Part shown: one piece after another, positions 10,868 to 23,500 of the stretch
Layout of the letters: each line of letters begins with the position of its first letter
Position numbering within the stretch: position 1 is the first letter of the stretch
From: Branchiostoma floridae
Lineage: Eukaryota; Chordata; Leptocardii; Amphioxiformes; Branchiostomatidae
Direction of reading: 5' to 3'
DNA: 64,000 bases
Assembly: GCF_000003815.2 (NCBI RefSeq)
Contig: NC_049985.1
Coordinates: forward strand, 16,261,604-16,325,603
Program-made: the position numbers and the translations under genes
Notes under the pieces: model-generated
Databases searched by the model: none
Told to the model about the DNA's origin: nothing
The model's input: only the letters and a program-made list of their open reading frames with translations

Positions 10868-11075
10868 AACATGGAATCCAGTCTACCGTAGATTGGCCAG
10901 GCTACCTTCGGGACAGGAGAGTTAATTTTGCAACTCCCACTGGGCAAAGTCTAACCGCGTGAAAATTCTACCGGGTGTGAATGATTACCCCGGCGGCTGA
11001 GAGCTACACTGGCCCCGTAGAGAACCTACACTAACTACGGTAGGCCGAGCCAGCAGTAGACTGGATTCCAGGTTA
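10868..11075. repeat. Dispersed repeat, copy 2
   Basis: ATGGAATCCAGTCTACCG at the left is complementary to CAGTAGACTGGATTCCAGG at the right, giving terminal inverted repeats. The interior shares ordered blocks with 700-935. It is probably a non-autonomous DNA transposon. Confidence 0.6.
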
Positions 11076-11556
11076 AGATAGCGCATTTTGTCAACTGTAG
11101 ATAACCATGGGGATAAGGGAAGAACAAAGCTGTGGATGAAAAAACAACTGTGAAACATGTCGAAAGAAATTCGGAAATTTGTTCACAGAATGGAGCCGTT
11201 TTCTGTTACTTCTGTTACAAAATTGTGCAGCTTTGCCCTTAAAGTGCACGCATCCATTGAATATGAAGGCGTCTAAAGTTCTGCCCCGGAGCGATTTGCT
11301 GTCCGTTTTCGTGCCTTTCTCGATTACAGACAAACCTACTGTATTGTATGAACTGAATTGCTCAAACAGCTAGGTACGTGTCGTCTACTGTATGACATAT
11401 AACAGGAAAGTATAGATAACAATGTATGAGCTAAACATACATAGTAGAAAATGATGCTGTACCCAGTTACATTCATTAACTGAGTATAGTTCTTCTCGCC
11501 AGTATACATAACCAACCACACAGAAGATCACACTTGTATTGGGACAGACTATACGG

Positions 11557-12483
11557 CACGCTCCCTGTCTGTTCGCCACGTGCCACACAGTGTGTGTGTG
11601 TGTGGGAGGGGGGGGGGGAGGGGGGGGGGGGGTACATTCTCCTGCTTATTAATCAATTACCTGACAGAGACCCGGTAATGCCGTAATGACGATGTCCGCA
11701 GAGTGATTGACTCTAATCCTCACGGCTGGAAAAGAGCGCGTCGCTTCAACAGGAATAGCAACGCGCTCTTTTCCATCGAATAAGATGAAATTTGGCACAA
11801 AGGTAAAGGGACATTTCTTCTTGAGCCTGCAATAATGTCTCAGATGTATGTTCGACTGAATGGAATCTATTGTACAGGTTTTACTTATTAATTAACCGTA
11901 AGGATATGGATACTGAAATTCCGCACGCTTCCGACCTGTTCGCCACGTGCCGCACAGTGGGGAGGAGTGTAGCATTCTCCTGCTAATACAGCCGGTAATG
12001 CCGCAATGACGATGTCCGCAGAGTGATTGACTCTAAGCCTCCCGGCTGGAAAAGAGCGCGTTGGTTTAACCGGGAGACAAACGAAATTGTCACAAGTTTA
12101 ACACATACTTTATAACCTGCTATCTAGCTATGGAAATATCTCAATGCCTCTCAGGACTAACTTTGTGGCATTTTCTACTAAAGAGAATGCCATGCACAGC
12201 TTTTACCGAACCGTAACGATATTATGGATAGAGGAATCCCGCTGATTGTTCCCCCTTGCCGCACGCTCCACGTCTGTCCGCCACGTGCCGCACAGTGGAG
12301 AGGGAGGGGAGGGAACATTCTCCCGCTAATTAATTACTTCACAGAGCCCTGGTAATGCCGTAATGACGATGTGAGCGGCGTTATTTACCCTCCGGTGCTG
12401 CATGCAATCCTCCGGCTGGTTATTATTGACCCTGCGGTGCTGCATGTAATCCCCGGCTGTAAATGAGCAGGGCGGTTTAACCG
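11557..12483. repeat. Triplicated module with a better-conserved core
   Basis: Three diverged units at 11557-11740, 11923-12060 and 12262-12483 share a core: CACGCT, CACGTGCC, CACAGTGG, CATTCTCC, GGTAATGCCGTAATGACGATG and CGGCTG. Units 1 and 2 also share GCAGAGTGATTGACTCTAA and GAAAAGAGCGCG. Sequence between the cores is alignable but far more diverged. The cores hold a CACGTG E-box, TAAT motifs and TGATTGAC, which matches the known PBX-type site. This suggests a duplicated regulatory element downstream of the Phox2 homeobox exon, with no functional evidence. Confidence 0.6.
11601..11632 (+). repeat. Poly-G tract with G-quadruplex potential
   Basis: A GT run passes into about 28 bases that are almost all G, interrupted by single A residues. 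It lies inside the first triplicated module and is absent from the other two. Confidence 0.85.
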
Positions 12484-14465
12484 GAGTGACTCCCTGATTG
12501 ATAACTCATCACGCAGAGTGGAGCACAAACACACGTCAGGCTGATGGTTTGTTTAAGTCCCAATTCCCAACCCGGGGCCCGGCCGGGGAGCTTTCAGAAA
12601 CGAAAAATATTATAAGAAAAGCAACAAAACAACAGCACTTTAAACAAATAGTCAGCAGCATAATTTGTGTGTATTCCTCGGTAAAGACTTTTATCTTTTC
12701 GTTTCCGCAAACATCCCGTTTCGGAAGTGGGGATCTTAAACTCGTAAACTGGAGTGTGTTACCCTTGACGTTATAACGGAAGTATCATGCAAAACGTAGA
12801 AGTATGACTACAAAAACAACAAAACACACAAAGTGTGGAAAGATTAGTTTTTATCAATGAAATTAGTTGAGAGCTCTGTGAAAACCGCACGGCCACAGCT
12901 TCAGTGAAATACTCACTTTCCCACTAGACAGCGATCTTAGTGACCAACATTGTGTGACCCTTAAGTTCACGATTCAAGTATGATGTCCGAGGCAAAAGCA
13001 TGGTTCCAAATACAACAAAAGGCACAAAACGTAAAAAGAGAAATGTCTGTGAGGGTAAACAATATCTAATGCAATCTCTATGACTGGTCAAAACACTGAG
13101 ATACTTCTTCCGGGCGGTCATTCTAGTGACGCTTAAGAAGAGTGATGGATGTCACTCCAAACGTCCGGAAGAAAATCTCCGATGTTTATCCAGATGTAGA
13201 TATTGAAATGCTTTCAAATGAGTAAAAAGAAGGGGTTCATTATCTGCAAAATCTGTTCAGTTATCTGTGAATTGTTTGGCGGCAGCTTGAACTGAGGAGA
13301 GGGTGTTAGTTTATTTATCCTGGATGAGCCGTGATTGAGAACTAATCACGCAGAGTGGCAGAGAAAGACTCGCGAGTGTTTGTTTAGTTCCGACGCGTGG
13401 CTCGTGGTTAATACAATAATCGCCATGATTGCCATGTAATCTGTTGGAGTTGTTAAGGCAGCACCCGTGCTGGGTATTGTTTGTTAAGGAAGCACCCGGG
13501 GTCATGATGGGTATTGTTTGTTAAGGAAGCATCAGTGTGGGGTATTGTTTGTTATCTGACGGGTTTACATATGTGTAATTTGGGAAGTGGTCCAACAGAC
13601 GCAACCCGTGTGTTCGGCACGGGGCTCACAGCTGGAAACGGTTCTGTTGTGGTAAGCTGTGATTTGGCGGAAATCTAGTTAATCTGGTCCGTTAATTTCA
13701 CTTTATCACTACTTATGCTCATATGAATAAAAGAGTGTATTTTAGAATAAGAAAATATAGAAGTTGTGTACATAAATTGGAAAGGGAAATTGAGAAAATA
13801 CTACACTCTAAAGCAAAACGTAAAAGTAAAATGCCGTATTGTGAAATGATTGATATATTTTCACTCAGTGTTTTGATAAAGACAGGCAAGCGAGTGAAAT
13901 GAAGTGCCTATTGTTTAGTTTTAGGCGAGTGGATTGCCGCAATGAAACATCGACAGTTACTGATCACAACGCAACATCGACCAAGCCTGGGTCTTCATGC
14001 TTTCCTGTAGCAAACATGGCTACAATGGACCGGGATATTTTACTCACATATTGAGCAAACATTGCGTAGTGTTTGCATGAATACTCGAGTCCTTGTGCCT
14101 GTTTTAATCACGAGATTGGTTCAGAACTTAATTCAATGATTTTTGTTTGTTGACAAACACATTACTGGAATTATCTGGCCAGTAGTTTAAGAAAGACACA
14201 CGATTGTTAACTGTTTATTCTCTGGCACGCGTCTCACTGCAGCAAATTCTAACAGAATATGGCTGGGAGGTCCACATTGATGCTGGTAAGGCCCATATTA
14301 CAGCATTCACAGCTCGGTGGTGCGCAGCTGCGGCCGGCTTTCCGAGCTGATGATTGTGCGCAGCTGCGGTCAGCTTTAGCTTCCTTACTTGATCTCCACC
14401 ACCCAGCTACCTGCAGGTTGGGCTCCTTCAGGATGATGAGAAGGAACATCAGCAGGTGTCGCAGA
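12484..14465. other. Non-coding DNA downstream of the Phox2 exons
   Basis: No exon was identified. A block around 12498-12530 (GATAACTCATCACGCAGAGT) recurs at about 13335-13360 as GAGAACTAATCACGCAGAGT, so the region is partly duplicated. A 30-40 bp tandem unit with GGGTATTGTTTGTTAAGG-like sequence repeats three times at about 13440-13560. The expected terminal Phox2 exon was searched for by eye and not seen. Confidence 0.5.
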
Positions 14466-15520
14466 GGGGTTCGCTTAGCGGTTAGCGGTTACCCCCAGGT
14501 GAGCCTTCATTCGTTTGTAGAAAAGTCCCAAAGTAATTTTGGGTCCTCAGATCATTTTCTACCGTTTGCCCGCGTGTCTTACTATGATATTCAAGTGTTG
14601 AAAGTAACGCACATTTTTTCTGAAATTTTGGAAGTCCAATCGTCAGGGGTCGCTTTTTTGCGGTTACCGAGGGGTTCGCTTAGCGGTTAGCGGTTACCCC
14701 CAGGTGAGCCTTCATTCGTTTGTAGAAAAGTCCCAAAGTAATTTTGGGTCCTCAGATCATTTTCTACCGTTTGCCCGCGTGTCTTACTATGATATTCAAG
14801 TGTTGAAAGTAACGCACATTTTTTCTGGAATTTTGGAAGTCCAATCGTCAGGGGTCGCTTTTTTGCGGTTACCGAAGGGTTCGCTTAGCGGTTAGCGGTT
14901 ACCCCCAGGTGAGCCTTCATTCGTTTGTAGAAAAGTCCCAAAGTAATTTTGGGTCCTCAGATCATTTTCTACCGTTTGCCCGCGTGTCTTACTATGATAT
15001 TCAAGTGTTGAAAGTAACGCACATTTTTTCTGAAATTTTGGAAGTCCAATCGTAAGGGGTCGCTTTTTTGCGGTTACCGAAGGGTTCGCTTAGCGGTTAG
15101 CGGTTACCCCCAGGTGAGCCTTCATTCGTTTGTAGAAAAGTCCCAAAGTAATTTTGGGTCCTCAGATCATTTTCTACCGTTTGCCCGCGTGTCTTACTAT
15201 GATATTCAAGTGTTGAAAGTAACGCACATTTTTTCTGAAATTTTGGAAGTCCAATCGTAAGGGGTCGCTTTTTTGCGGTTACCGAAGGGTTCGCTTAGCG
15301 GTTAGCGGTTACCCCCATGTGAGCCTTCATTCGTTTGTAGAAAAGTCCCAAAGTAATTTTGGGTCCTCAGATCATTTTCTACCGTTTGCCCGCGTGTCTT
15401 ACTATGATATTCAAGTGTTGAAAGTAACGCACATTTTTTCTGAAATTTTGGAAGTCCAATCGTCAGGGGCCGCTTTTTTTGCGGTTACCGAAGGGTTCGC
15501 TTAGCGGTTAGCGGTTATGT
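14466..15520. repeat. 205-bp satellite, five units plus a partial
   Basis: GGGTTCGCTTAGCGGTTAGC recurs with starts spaced 205, 205, 205, 205 and 206 bp. Units are almost identical: single substitutions, one extra T in the last full unit. Each unit contains a 50-60 codon open stretch, but 205 is not a multiple of three and there is no start or splice logic, so these frames are not treated as genes. High identity implies recent amplification. Confidence 0.95.
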
Positions 15521-15567
15521 CCTGCATTGTTAGGGGCTCTATCTGGCATTTGACTTCGTGGGTTTAA

Positions 15568-16222
15568 TGGTGCACACCCCAGTTCTTCCGCGACCGGGGT
15601 CCGTGGTAGTGCGCGCCAAAAAATGACGAAAGGCCTTTGAGGGTCCATGTTTGAGTTGACATTTCTCATTATTTCCTGCGAAATGACATTAAATGGTTAC
15701 ATGGCTGAAAAGCGCAGTAAATGGTGTGTTTTTGGTGCAAATTGTGTTTTGGTCCCGCGCCTCACTTCCGGGATGTACGCCTGAATGTAAACAGGCCCGT
15801 GACCTAGATTGACCTTTGAAGCGCTGTGTTAAGCCAAGTTGCAATGCCGCGCGCCGTGGATGATTAAAAGAACTGTAGTATTAGAATTTTCTTTATACTT
15901 GGCTAGATTACTCTTTAGGTTTTCCTCTTTCTGACAGTATCAGTTGTGTTTGGCGGAAAAATCTTCATGTTTTTCTTTCAATGCCAAAATGCCCGATTTT
16001 TTGCATTATTTTTTACATAAAAACAATGTTTTGTCCCTCTAATTTTCTTAAATTAGAGAATTTGAAGGATCGAAAGTCAGTTGGTCTTGTAGCTAAAGGA
16101 ATATCCTTTCACCATATTTACAGTTATTTTGCTTCAGGATAATTCCCTGGTAAAGCTGGTCGCTAGACTTTATGGTATGCCGCCTCCAATTGAAACCCAA
16201 AATAAACTGGGGTGTGCCCCCA
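15568..16222. mobile_element. Non-autonomous PIF/Harbinger-like element, 655 bp
   Basis: The terminal inverted repeats are TGGTGCACACCCCAGTT at the left and AACTGGGGTGTGCCCCCA at the right, flanked on both sides by TAA (15565-15567 and 16223-16225). A three-base TWA target duplication is the PIF/Harbinger signature. No transposase frame is seen. It starts 48 bp after the 205-bp satellite. Confidence 0.7.
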
Positions 16223-16443
16223 TAACAGGTTTCGAAGAATTTGTTTGTAACAGCCTTCCTAAACAGGTGATGCTATTATCATATTTCTATCATCATTTTA
16301 ACGTCTAGCATTCTACCCATGAGACAACAGCTCATCACGTGACATGACAATAGCTCACGTGACAAGACAACTTTTCCCATGCTCCTTCAGTTTAGTTCAG
16401 ACAGCACGCACGTACAAGTGTCGGTAACAGCGGTCCTAATCCC

Positions 16444-16572
16444 TCCTGGCAGAAAATGTGAATGAAGCTCTGGTTCTTGCTGCTGGGGATGGTTTACGAG
16501 GAGGCATGACCCTGCTTTGAAAGCTGGTAAGCACTTATCTAAATTTCTCAACGATAGTATAACAACTCTCTC
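16444..16572 (+). pseudogene. Damaged second copy of ANK-MYND exon 1, abutting a gap
   Basis: This matches 17578-17706 closely, including the exon start after ATG, the donor GCTGGTAAGC and intron sequence. It contains several indels that break the reading frame, mainly around 16488-16520. It ends exactly at the N run. The pattern fits low-quality contig-end sequence or an unmerged haplotype more than a true duplication. Confidence 0.75.
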
Positions 16573-17461
16573 NNNNNNNNNNNNNNNNNNNNNNNNNNNN
16601 NNNNNNNNNNNNNNNNNNNNNNNNNNNNNNNNNNNNNNNNNNNNNNNNNNNNNNNNNNNNNNNNNNNNNNNNNNNNNNNNNNNNNNNNNNNNNNNNNNNN
16701 NNNNNNNNNNNNNNNNNNNNNNNNNNNNNNNNNNNNNNNNNNNNNNNNNNNNNNNNNNNNNNNNNNNNNNNNNNNNNNNNNNNNNNNNNNNNNNNNNNNN
16801 NNNNNNNNNNNNNNNNNNNNNNNNNNNNNNNNNNNNNNNNNNNNNNNNNNNNNNNNNNNNNNNNNNNNNNNNNNNNNNNNNNNNNNNNNNNNNNNNNNNN
16901 NNNNNNNNNNNNNNNNNNNNNNNNNNNNNNNNNNNNNNNNNNNNNNNNNNNNNNNNNNNNNNNNNNNNNNNNNNNNNNNNNNNNNNNNNNNNNNNNNNNN
17001 NNNNNNNNNNNNNNNNNNNNNNNNNNNNNNNNNNNNNNNNNNNNNNNNNNNNNNNNNNNNNNNNNNNNNNNNNNNNNNNNNNNNNNNNNNNNNNNNNNNN
17101 NNNNNNNNNNNNNNNNNNNNNNNNNNNNNNNNNNNNNNNNNNNNNNNNNNNNNNNNNNNNNNNNNNNNNNNNNNNNNNNNNNNNNNNNNNNNNNNNNNNN
17201 NNNNNNNNNNNNNNNNNNNNNNNNNNNNNNNNNNNNNNNNNNNNNNNNNNNNNNNNNNNNNNNNNNNNNNNNNNNNNNNNNNNNNNNNNNNNNNNNNNNN
17301 NNNNNNNNNNNNNNNNNNNNNNNNNNNNNNNNNNNNNNNNNNNNNNNNNNNNNNNNNNNNNNNNNNNNNNNNNNNNNNNNNNNNNNNNNNNNNNNNNNNN
17401 NNNNNNNNNNNNNNNNNNNNNNNNNNNNNNNNNNNNNNNNNNNNNNNNNNNNNNNNNNNNN
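16573..17461. other. Assembly gap (889 N)
   Basis: Unsequenced. It is flanked by two copies of the same locus, so the distance is unreliable. Frames drawn across it have no meaning. Confidence 1.
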
Positions 17462-17572
17462 AAGAAATGGCTGAGTTCCCCCTTCCCGTCAGGGTCATGC
17501 CTTCTCGTAATTTAGAGCACGCAGTCTCATCGTCCGATCGAATCGCGCCTAATGTGAAGGGGGTATAACGAA

Positions 17573-20500
17573 ATGGCAGAAAATGTGAATGAAGCTCTGG
17601 TTCTTGCTGCTGGGGATGGGTCACTCCGAGGCGTTAAAGCGGCTTTGAAAGCTGGTAAGCACTTATCTAAATTTCTCAACGATAGTATAACAAACTCTCT
17701 CACAGAGATCAGAACGCTACAATAAGGTAGTTTATAGTTAAGTTATAGTTATAGTTAAGTTATAGCGTATAACGGAGACTCGCGTCAAGCCAAGGTCGCA
17801 AACTCATCGGCCAACGAACTGCTCTGACATGTAATCTGTCTATTAAGTGTTTTTGTTGTTGTTGTTTCTTCTACACGTGTTGTTTTCTTCTTTTAGCTTG
17901 CAACAGAAATGCAGTAAATGCAGATGTTTTCTCTCAGCCGAATTTGAACAAAGGGGCTTTGGAACATTAGTTTATTTAAATGTAAATTAGTTGAAGGATT
18001 TGCATACAAGTGCGAAGTACAGTGCGCTATTGACACCTTTTGATCCGTTCCGTGCTATGCAGATAATTTACATACGCATCAACCACAAAATGGAGGGTAA
18101 AAAATGAGTTCAGTTGGCGCACCTTCTTGGCTGAGACTGAGAGCAACGATATTTGGGGTTTCGAGTTATCCTTGTGTAGTGTGTAGTTCAATCATTAGAC
18201 AGGAGTGTAGTGGACCGACTTGACCATTGTTGTGCCGACCTTGACAATGGGTTTGGGCTGTACAATTTTGGCGGTTTGTTTATGATTATACCTCACTGAC
18301 TCGACCTTGTTCAGGGAGAGTACAATATGCAGTATTCCTGGGAATCGCTAGATGGTGCACAACATACAAAGAAAAGAAAAGCAAAGCATGATGGGACCTC
18401 ACGTGATGACGCCCCTTCCCAATCATCATTTCCTTTTGTGCTTCGCGCAAGGTGCACGCATCGAGTTTGCTCCGGTACGATCCGGTAGTGACTCAGTTTT
18501 TCGTTGTTGGAAAATTATCAAGTGGTGGAGCTACGAGAAGAACCACTTTCGGCGCACCATGCCGCCGATAGGGTAAGCCCCTATCGGTCGGCTACTATCG
18601 TCGCAGCAGGCCGTAAGACCGGGAAGGGTGAAAAGCCCCTATCGGCGGGCTACTATCGGTACTGGCGGTCGAGCTTAGCGCTCAAGGCTTGCCAGGCGCT
18701 GGGAAGGACCAAAAGGCCCTTTCGGCGCAACATGCACGGGAAGAATTCGGGCCAAGCATGCCGTAGAACCTGGAGGTTATCGGCGAGGCTACGTATACAG
18801 ACGGCCGTCATACCTTGTGCCTTACACGGAGTTGGCATTATCGGCGCACCAGGCCGAAAAACCTGGAGGATAGCGCAGCCACAGACGGCCGCTATGGCCA
18901 TGGTGCCCGAGGTTGAGGCACTGGCCCTTTCGGAGAATTGAGGTAATACCCCACGTTCTTTGCGCCAGGTGACGCTAAAGATTCGAGAACGGTGGAAGAC
19001 TGTTCTCGTGGCCCCGTCCATATTCAGAAGGAGCGACAGCCGCCGTGCCACGTGGGCCGGTCGGGGTAATCGACATCTCAATGGAACTGTAAGTAGATTA
19101 CGGGCTCCGGTCGCTCCGTTATGGTTGCTCGGATAAGCTTCCATGTTGAACACGCTGTTAGGCATGTTGCCGTTGCATTCTACGCTCGTCTAGGAGGAGC
19201 GTCCAGCAGTTTAACCCATTATTTAAAGTCGTTTTATGAGCGGTTGACTTAGGAAAGACGTCAATCGGCACAGAAAGGGGCCTCCCCTTCTTCTTCTGCT
19301 GACTATGATACGTCGCAGTTGTCTGACAAGAGAAGCTCCAGGTGAATAAAATATTGGGAGCTTATGTTAAAGCTTGTCCCTGAGGGAAGCTTTTTTATGG
19401 CAATAAAGTTATCAATTACTTAGCCATACTAGAAATGTGTGTCCGTAATTAGCATTATCATGAAGAATGCTCCACAAAGACAATTGACGAAATTGAATTC
19501 GTCTGGGACGTTGTGTGACTGGTCACGCACGTAGTTATTACACATGTATGTTCAACGTCTGGCTCTTTGTTGTTACTTTAGACAACAAGATTTTACATGT
19601 TTCATGTTGACGAGTCTAACATGTTTTTGGTAGTCTTGATAGAATATTGTTCTATACGAGGAACACGTGTCCTTTCTAATAAACCATTGTTATGCAAACA
19701 ATGCAAACATTGCGAATGTTGTCGGCAAATGGTCGGCGGTATTCCTCCGAACTCCGCTCACTCAGGATTTACCGTCCCGGGCGTGGTTGCGGAGCATTCT
19801 TATGATTCTACTTCTTCCTGGTAAGTATGTTCCAGAAGATGGGAAGAAGGAGCTCTGTGTGCTTCACGGAACTTCAGGTAACATTGTTGTGTTTACCTAC
19901 TTACTACGGTTAAAACGATTGTTTACCTTTTTGCTGTTCGGCGCGGCCTTATCACAAGAGCCGACAATGGAGTTTTGTTGTGTTCATTATAGTGCAAACA
20001 GACAATATAGTCTGAACATGGCAGACACTTGTTAGCCAAATTAGTCGGGGTTATACGGGTTGCGCGAAAATCTGTAGTGGCNNNNNNNNNNNNNNNNNNN
20101 NNNNNNNNNNNNNNNNNNNNNNNNNNNNNNNNNNNNNNNNNNNNNNNNNNNNNNNNNNNNNNNNNNNNNNNNNNNNNNNNNCACAAATATGTATCATATG
20201 TAACATCAGGCAAAGTACACTATTTCATCAAGGGATAAGGAGTCGTATTTTATCAATGGATTTGTTCTTATCGAAGTTTCTGATTTCGTTTCAGCTCAAC
20301 GGCACTGTGTACGAGTACACGTTCACTGAGCTCGCACTGGATGATGGGAACAACTACGTTGCGAAGGTAATCGGATGTAACAACGCGAGGCTCTGCACAC
20401 AAACACAGACCGGATCTCTCTTGGTAAGGAAAATCCAACAAATGTACTTTTGTGATTGGTACAATTACGCTAAATTTCATTAATTGGCTAATAGAGTAAT

Positions 20501-23500
20501 TCTTCCAGCAGTGACACGTACCTCCAAGTTTTCGATGTCTGCTCAGTACATCTTGATCACGGAATGACGTAGTCTCGCGAGATCACGAGGCTAGGTTCGA
20601 GACTGCGTGGTTACCTCCTCCCACCCCCACCCCATAAATGTCTCTCTTACAATCTAATATATGTCTACCAACTTCTAGTAGTTGAAAATTTTCCGGCCGT
20701 GCTATGATTCGGTGTCGATGCATCTGACCATTTTCGTGATTTGTCTACAAACAGGTGGACTCCTCGAAGCCTTTAACCGGTCATTTTGCGGTCAATACTG
20801 ACCACGCTGCTCGGCTGACCAGGCACAGGGACAGCTGGATGACGTACGACAACAGCGGAACTCCGACCCTGAAGCTAGCCTGGCTCGGCTTTAGTGACTA
20901 CCACTCTGGGATAGACAGACTAATGGTGGCTGTCGGAAGTGGCTTCTACGGAAGAGACAAGACTCTGGTAAGGCCTCTGTCTAACAAGCAAACACAAAAA
21001 GACTAAAATTGCACCTTGGACTAAATGTGTCTTTAAACCTTATCTATAAACTTAAAATTATTGGGAGTGGCTTCTACGGAATGGAAAACTTTATAACTTT
21101 TCCACCAAACAAGCATAAATTATAATTTATGCTTGTTTGGTGGAAAAGTTATGAAGTGATAGCGATGATCTCCAATTTCTCTAAATCCTGCGTCGAAGAA
21201 CTTCATATAAAATATTCTAGCATCCTTGCCACACTTCATTTATTAAAACCGACTATGCCATTTACCACTGATCAATTATACGCCCTGTGCTTTTTCGATA
21301 ATCGTTCGACTTTTAGAGATTGGACTGTGTTCGTAGGTCACTTTGTGATGGTGTAGCTTGCCTCCTAGCGATTGTTAAATGCGACCTTTTGGCGATCACC
21401 AAATTTCGACCGAAGCTCGTCGACTGTGTAACATGGGTATAAGGAGGGGTTTCATCAGTTTAGACTCTATTCAACCTTTACCATCATGTTGTACAATCCT
21501 TCCACAGCAATGGTGCACCCCAGGTTTTGGCTCATGGCAACCAAGTCGGTGACCAGGAGAACGACGAAAGGTACGTCTACACAGGAAGTGTTCAACTGTC
21601 AAGTTCAGTGTCTAGCTACAGCACACTGTACATCTCACTATGGGCCATCAACGGAGTAAAATATTTGCTTTTTTTAATCTAAATTATGTGTNNNNNNNNN
21701 NNNNNNNNNNNNNNNNNNNNNNNNNNNNNNNNNNNNNNNNNNNNNNNNNNNNNNNNNNNNNNNNNNNNNNNNNNNNNNNNNNNNNNNNNNNNNNNNNNNN
21801 NNNNNNNNNNNNNNNNNNNNNNNNNNNNNNNNNNNNNNNNNNNNNNNNNNNNNNNNNNNNNNNNNNNNNNNNNNNNNNNNNNNNNNNNNNNNNNNNNNNN
21901 NNNNNNNNNNNNNNNNNNNNNNNNNNNNNNNNNNNNNNNNNNNNNNNNNNNNNNNNNNNNNNNNNNNNNNNNNNNNNNNNNNNNNNNNNNNNNNNNNNNN
22001 NNNNNNNNNNNNNNNNNNNNNNNNNNNNNNNNNNNNNNNNNNNNNNNNNNNNNNNNNNNNNNNNNNNNNNNNNNNNNNNNNNNNNNNNNNNNNNNNNNNN
22101 NNNNNNNNNNNNNNNNNNNNNNNNNNNNNNNNNNNNNNNNNNNNNNNNNNNNNNNNNNNNNNNNNNNNNNNNNNNCGGCCCAGTGACAACACCTGCACAC
22201 AACTGGACAGCTGTGAGTGCACAAACTCTATTCTTTGTATTTTGGTACTTTAATAACCACGTTTATATCAATAAATGAATACTTTTAACTCTATTTCAGC
22301 CGATTCAAGCTACTCCAGAATCGAGGTGTACGACAAAACGGACTACAGTCTCCTGACCAATGGGGACACGTCTGACGCCGCCTACACCTACTCCACATGC
22401 GCACTGGCGGCCACCTGGAGGGAGGCTACAATAGGGTCTGCTGGTAGACCTTACAGATACGAGTGGAGCGCCGGAATCAGTGTAAGTACAAACATCTAGG
22501 AGACAATACAATCAGGGATTTCAATGATTTTTAATTTGAAGAACTTCTGGTTTCATTGTACTTTGTGATCAGTGATTGAGGTCTCACCAATTTGATATTC
22601 TTAAGCATAATTTTGCCACATTTTTCAGGGACAAACTGTTGGCTCAGGGCTGTTTGATCTTGTCTATGACCGTGTCTGGTACGATGTAGGTCTGGAGACC
22701 AGCGCTGTTCTCACCCTTCCTGTGGGAAGTAAGTTTGCAATAAACTAATGCTATATGCTCCATGTTTGACACTTTAAATCTGTGATGTGTACAACTGCTG
22801 GGATTAAGACAGTATTTGCCGCAAATGCAATGATACTTCATTTTCCATATCGAGCCTAGAAATGGGAATTCCTCCACTTTGTTTCTACATTCATTGCTAA
22901 GACTTTAAGATATTTTATCACTTTTTCTTGAAGCTGTACTGGAGGTTGGTGTGAGCTATGTGTTCTATGTGAGGGCCTGGTACACAGACAACGTCTACAG
23001 AGAGTTTCAGTCCAACGATGTGAGAGCTGATCAAACACCACCGAAAATGTCAAGTTCGAGAAAGGTCAGTGTATTATACCTCACTGACTCGACCTTGTTC
23101 AGGGAGAGTACAATATGCAGTATTCCTGGGAATCGCTAGATGGTGCACAACATACAAAGAAAAGAAAAGCAAAGCATGATGGGACCTCACGTGATGACGC
23201 CCCTTCCCAATCATCATTTCCTTTTGTGCTTCGCGCAAGGTGCACGCATCGAGTTTGCTCCGGTATGATCCGGTAGTGACTCAGTTTTTCGTTGTTGGAA
23301 AATTATCAAGTGGTGGAGCTACGAGAAGAACCACTTTCGGCGCACCATGCCGCCGATAGGGTAAGCCCCTATCGGTCGGCTACTATCGTCGCAGCAGGCC
23401 GTAAGACCGGGAAGGGTGAAAAGCCCCTATCGGCGGGCTACTATCGGTACTGGCGGTCGAGCTTAGCGCTCAAGGCTTGCCAGGCGCTGGGAAGGACCAA

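Noticed and set aside
14469-15504. Repeated frames with the peptide LHSFVEKSQSNFGSS
   Set aside because: They recur with the 205-bp satellite, whose length is not a multiple of three. No splice sites or homology support coding.
16517-17624. Long frames on both strands
   Set aside because: They run through assembly Ns; the same applies to the frames over 21640-22278.
18504-19165. Overlapping 145- and 170-codon frames on opposite strands, repeated at 23292-23953
   Set aside because: They lie in GC-rich internal repeats of the transposon, overlap antisense and show no transposase or other domain. They are kept only as part of the element.
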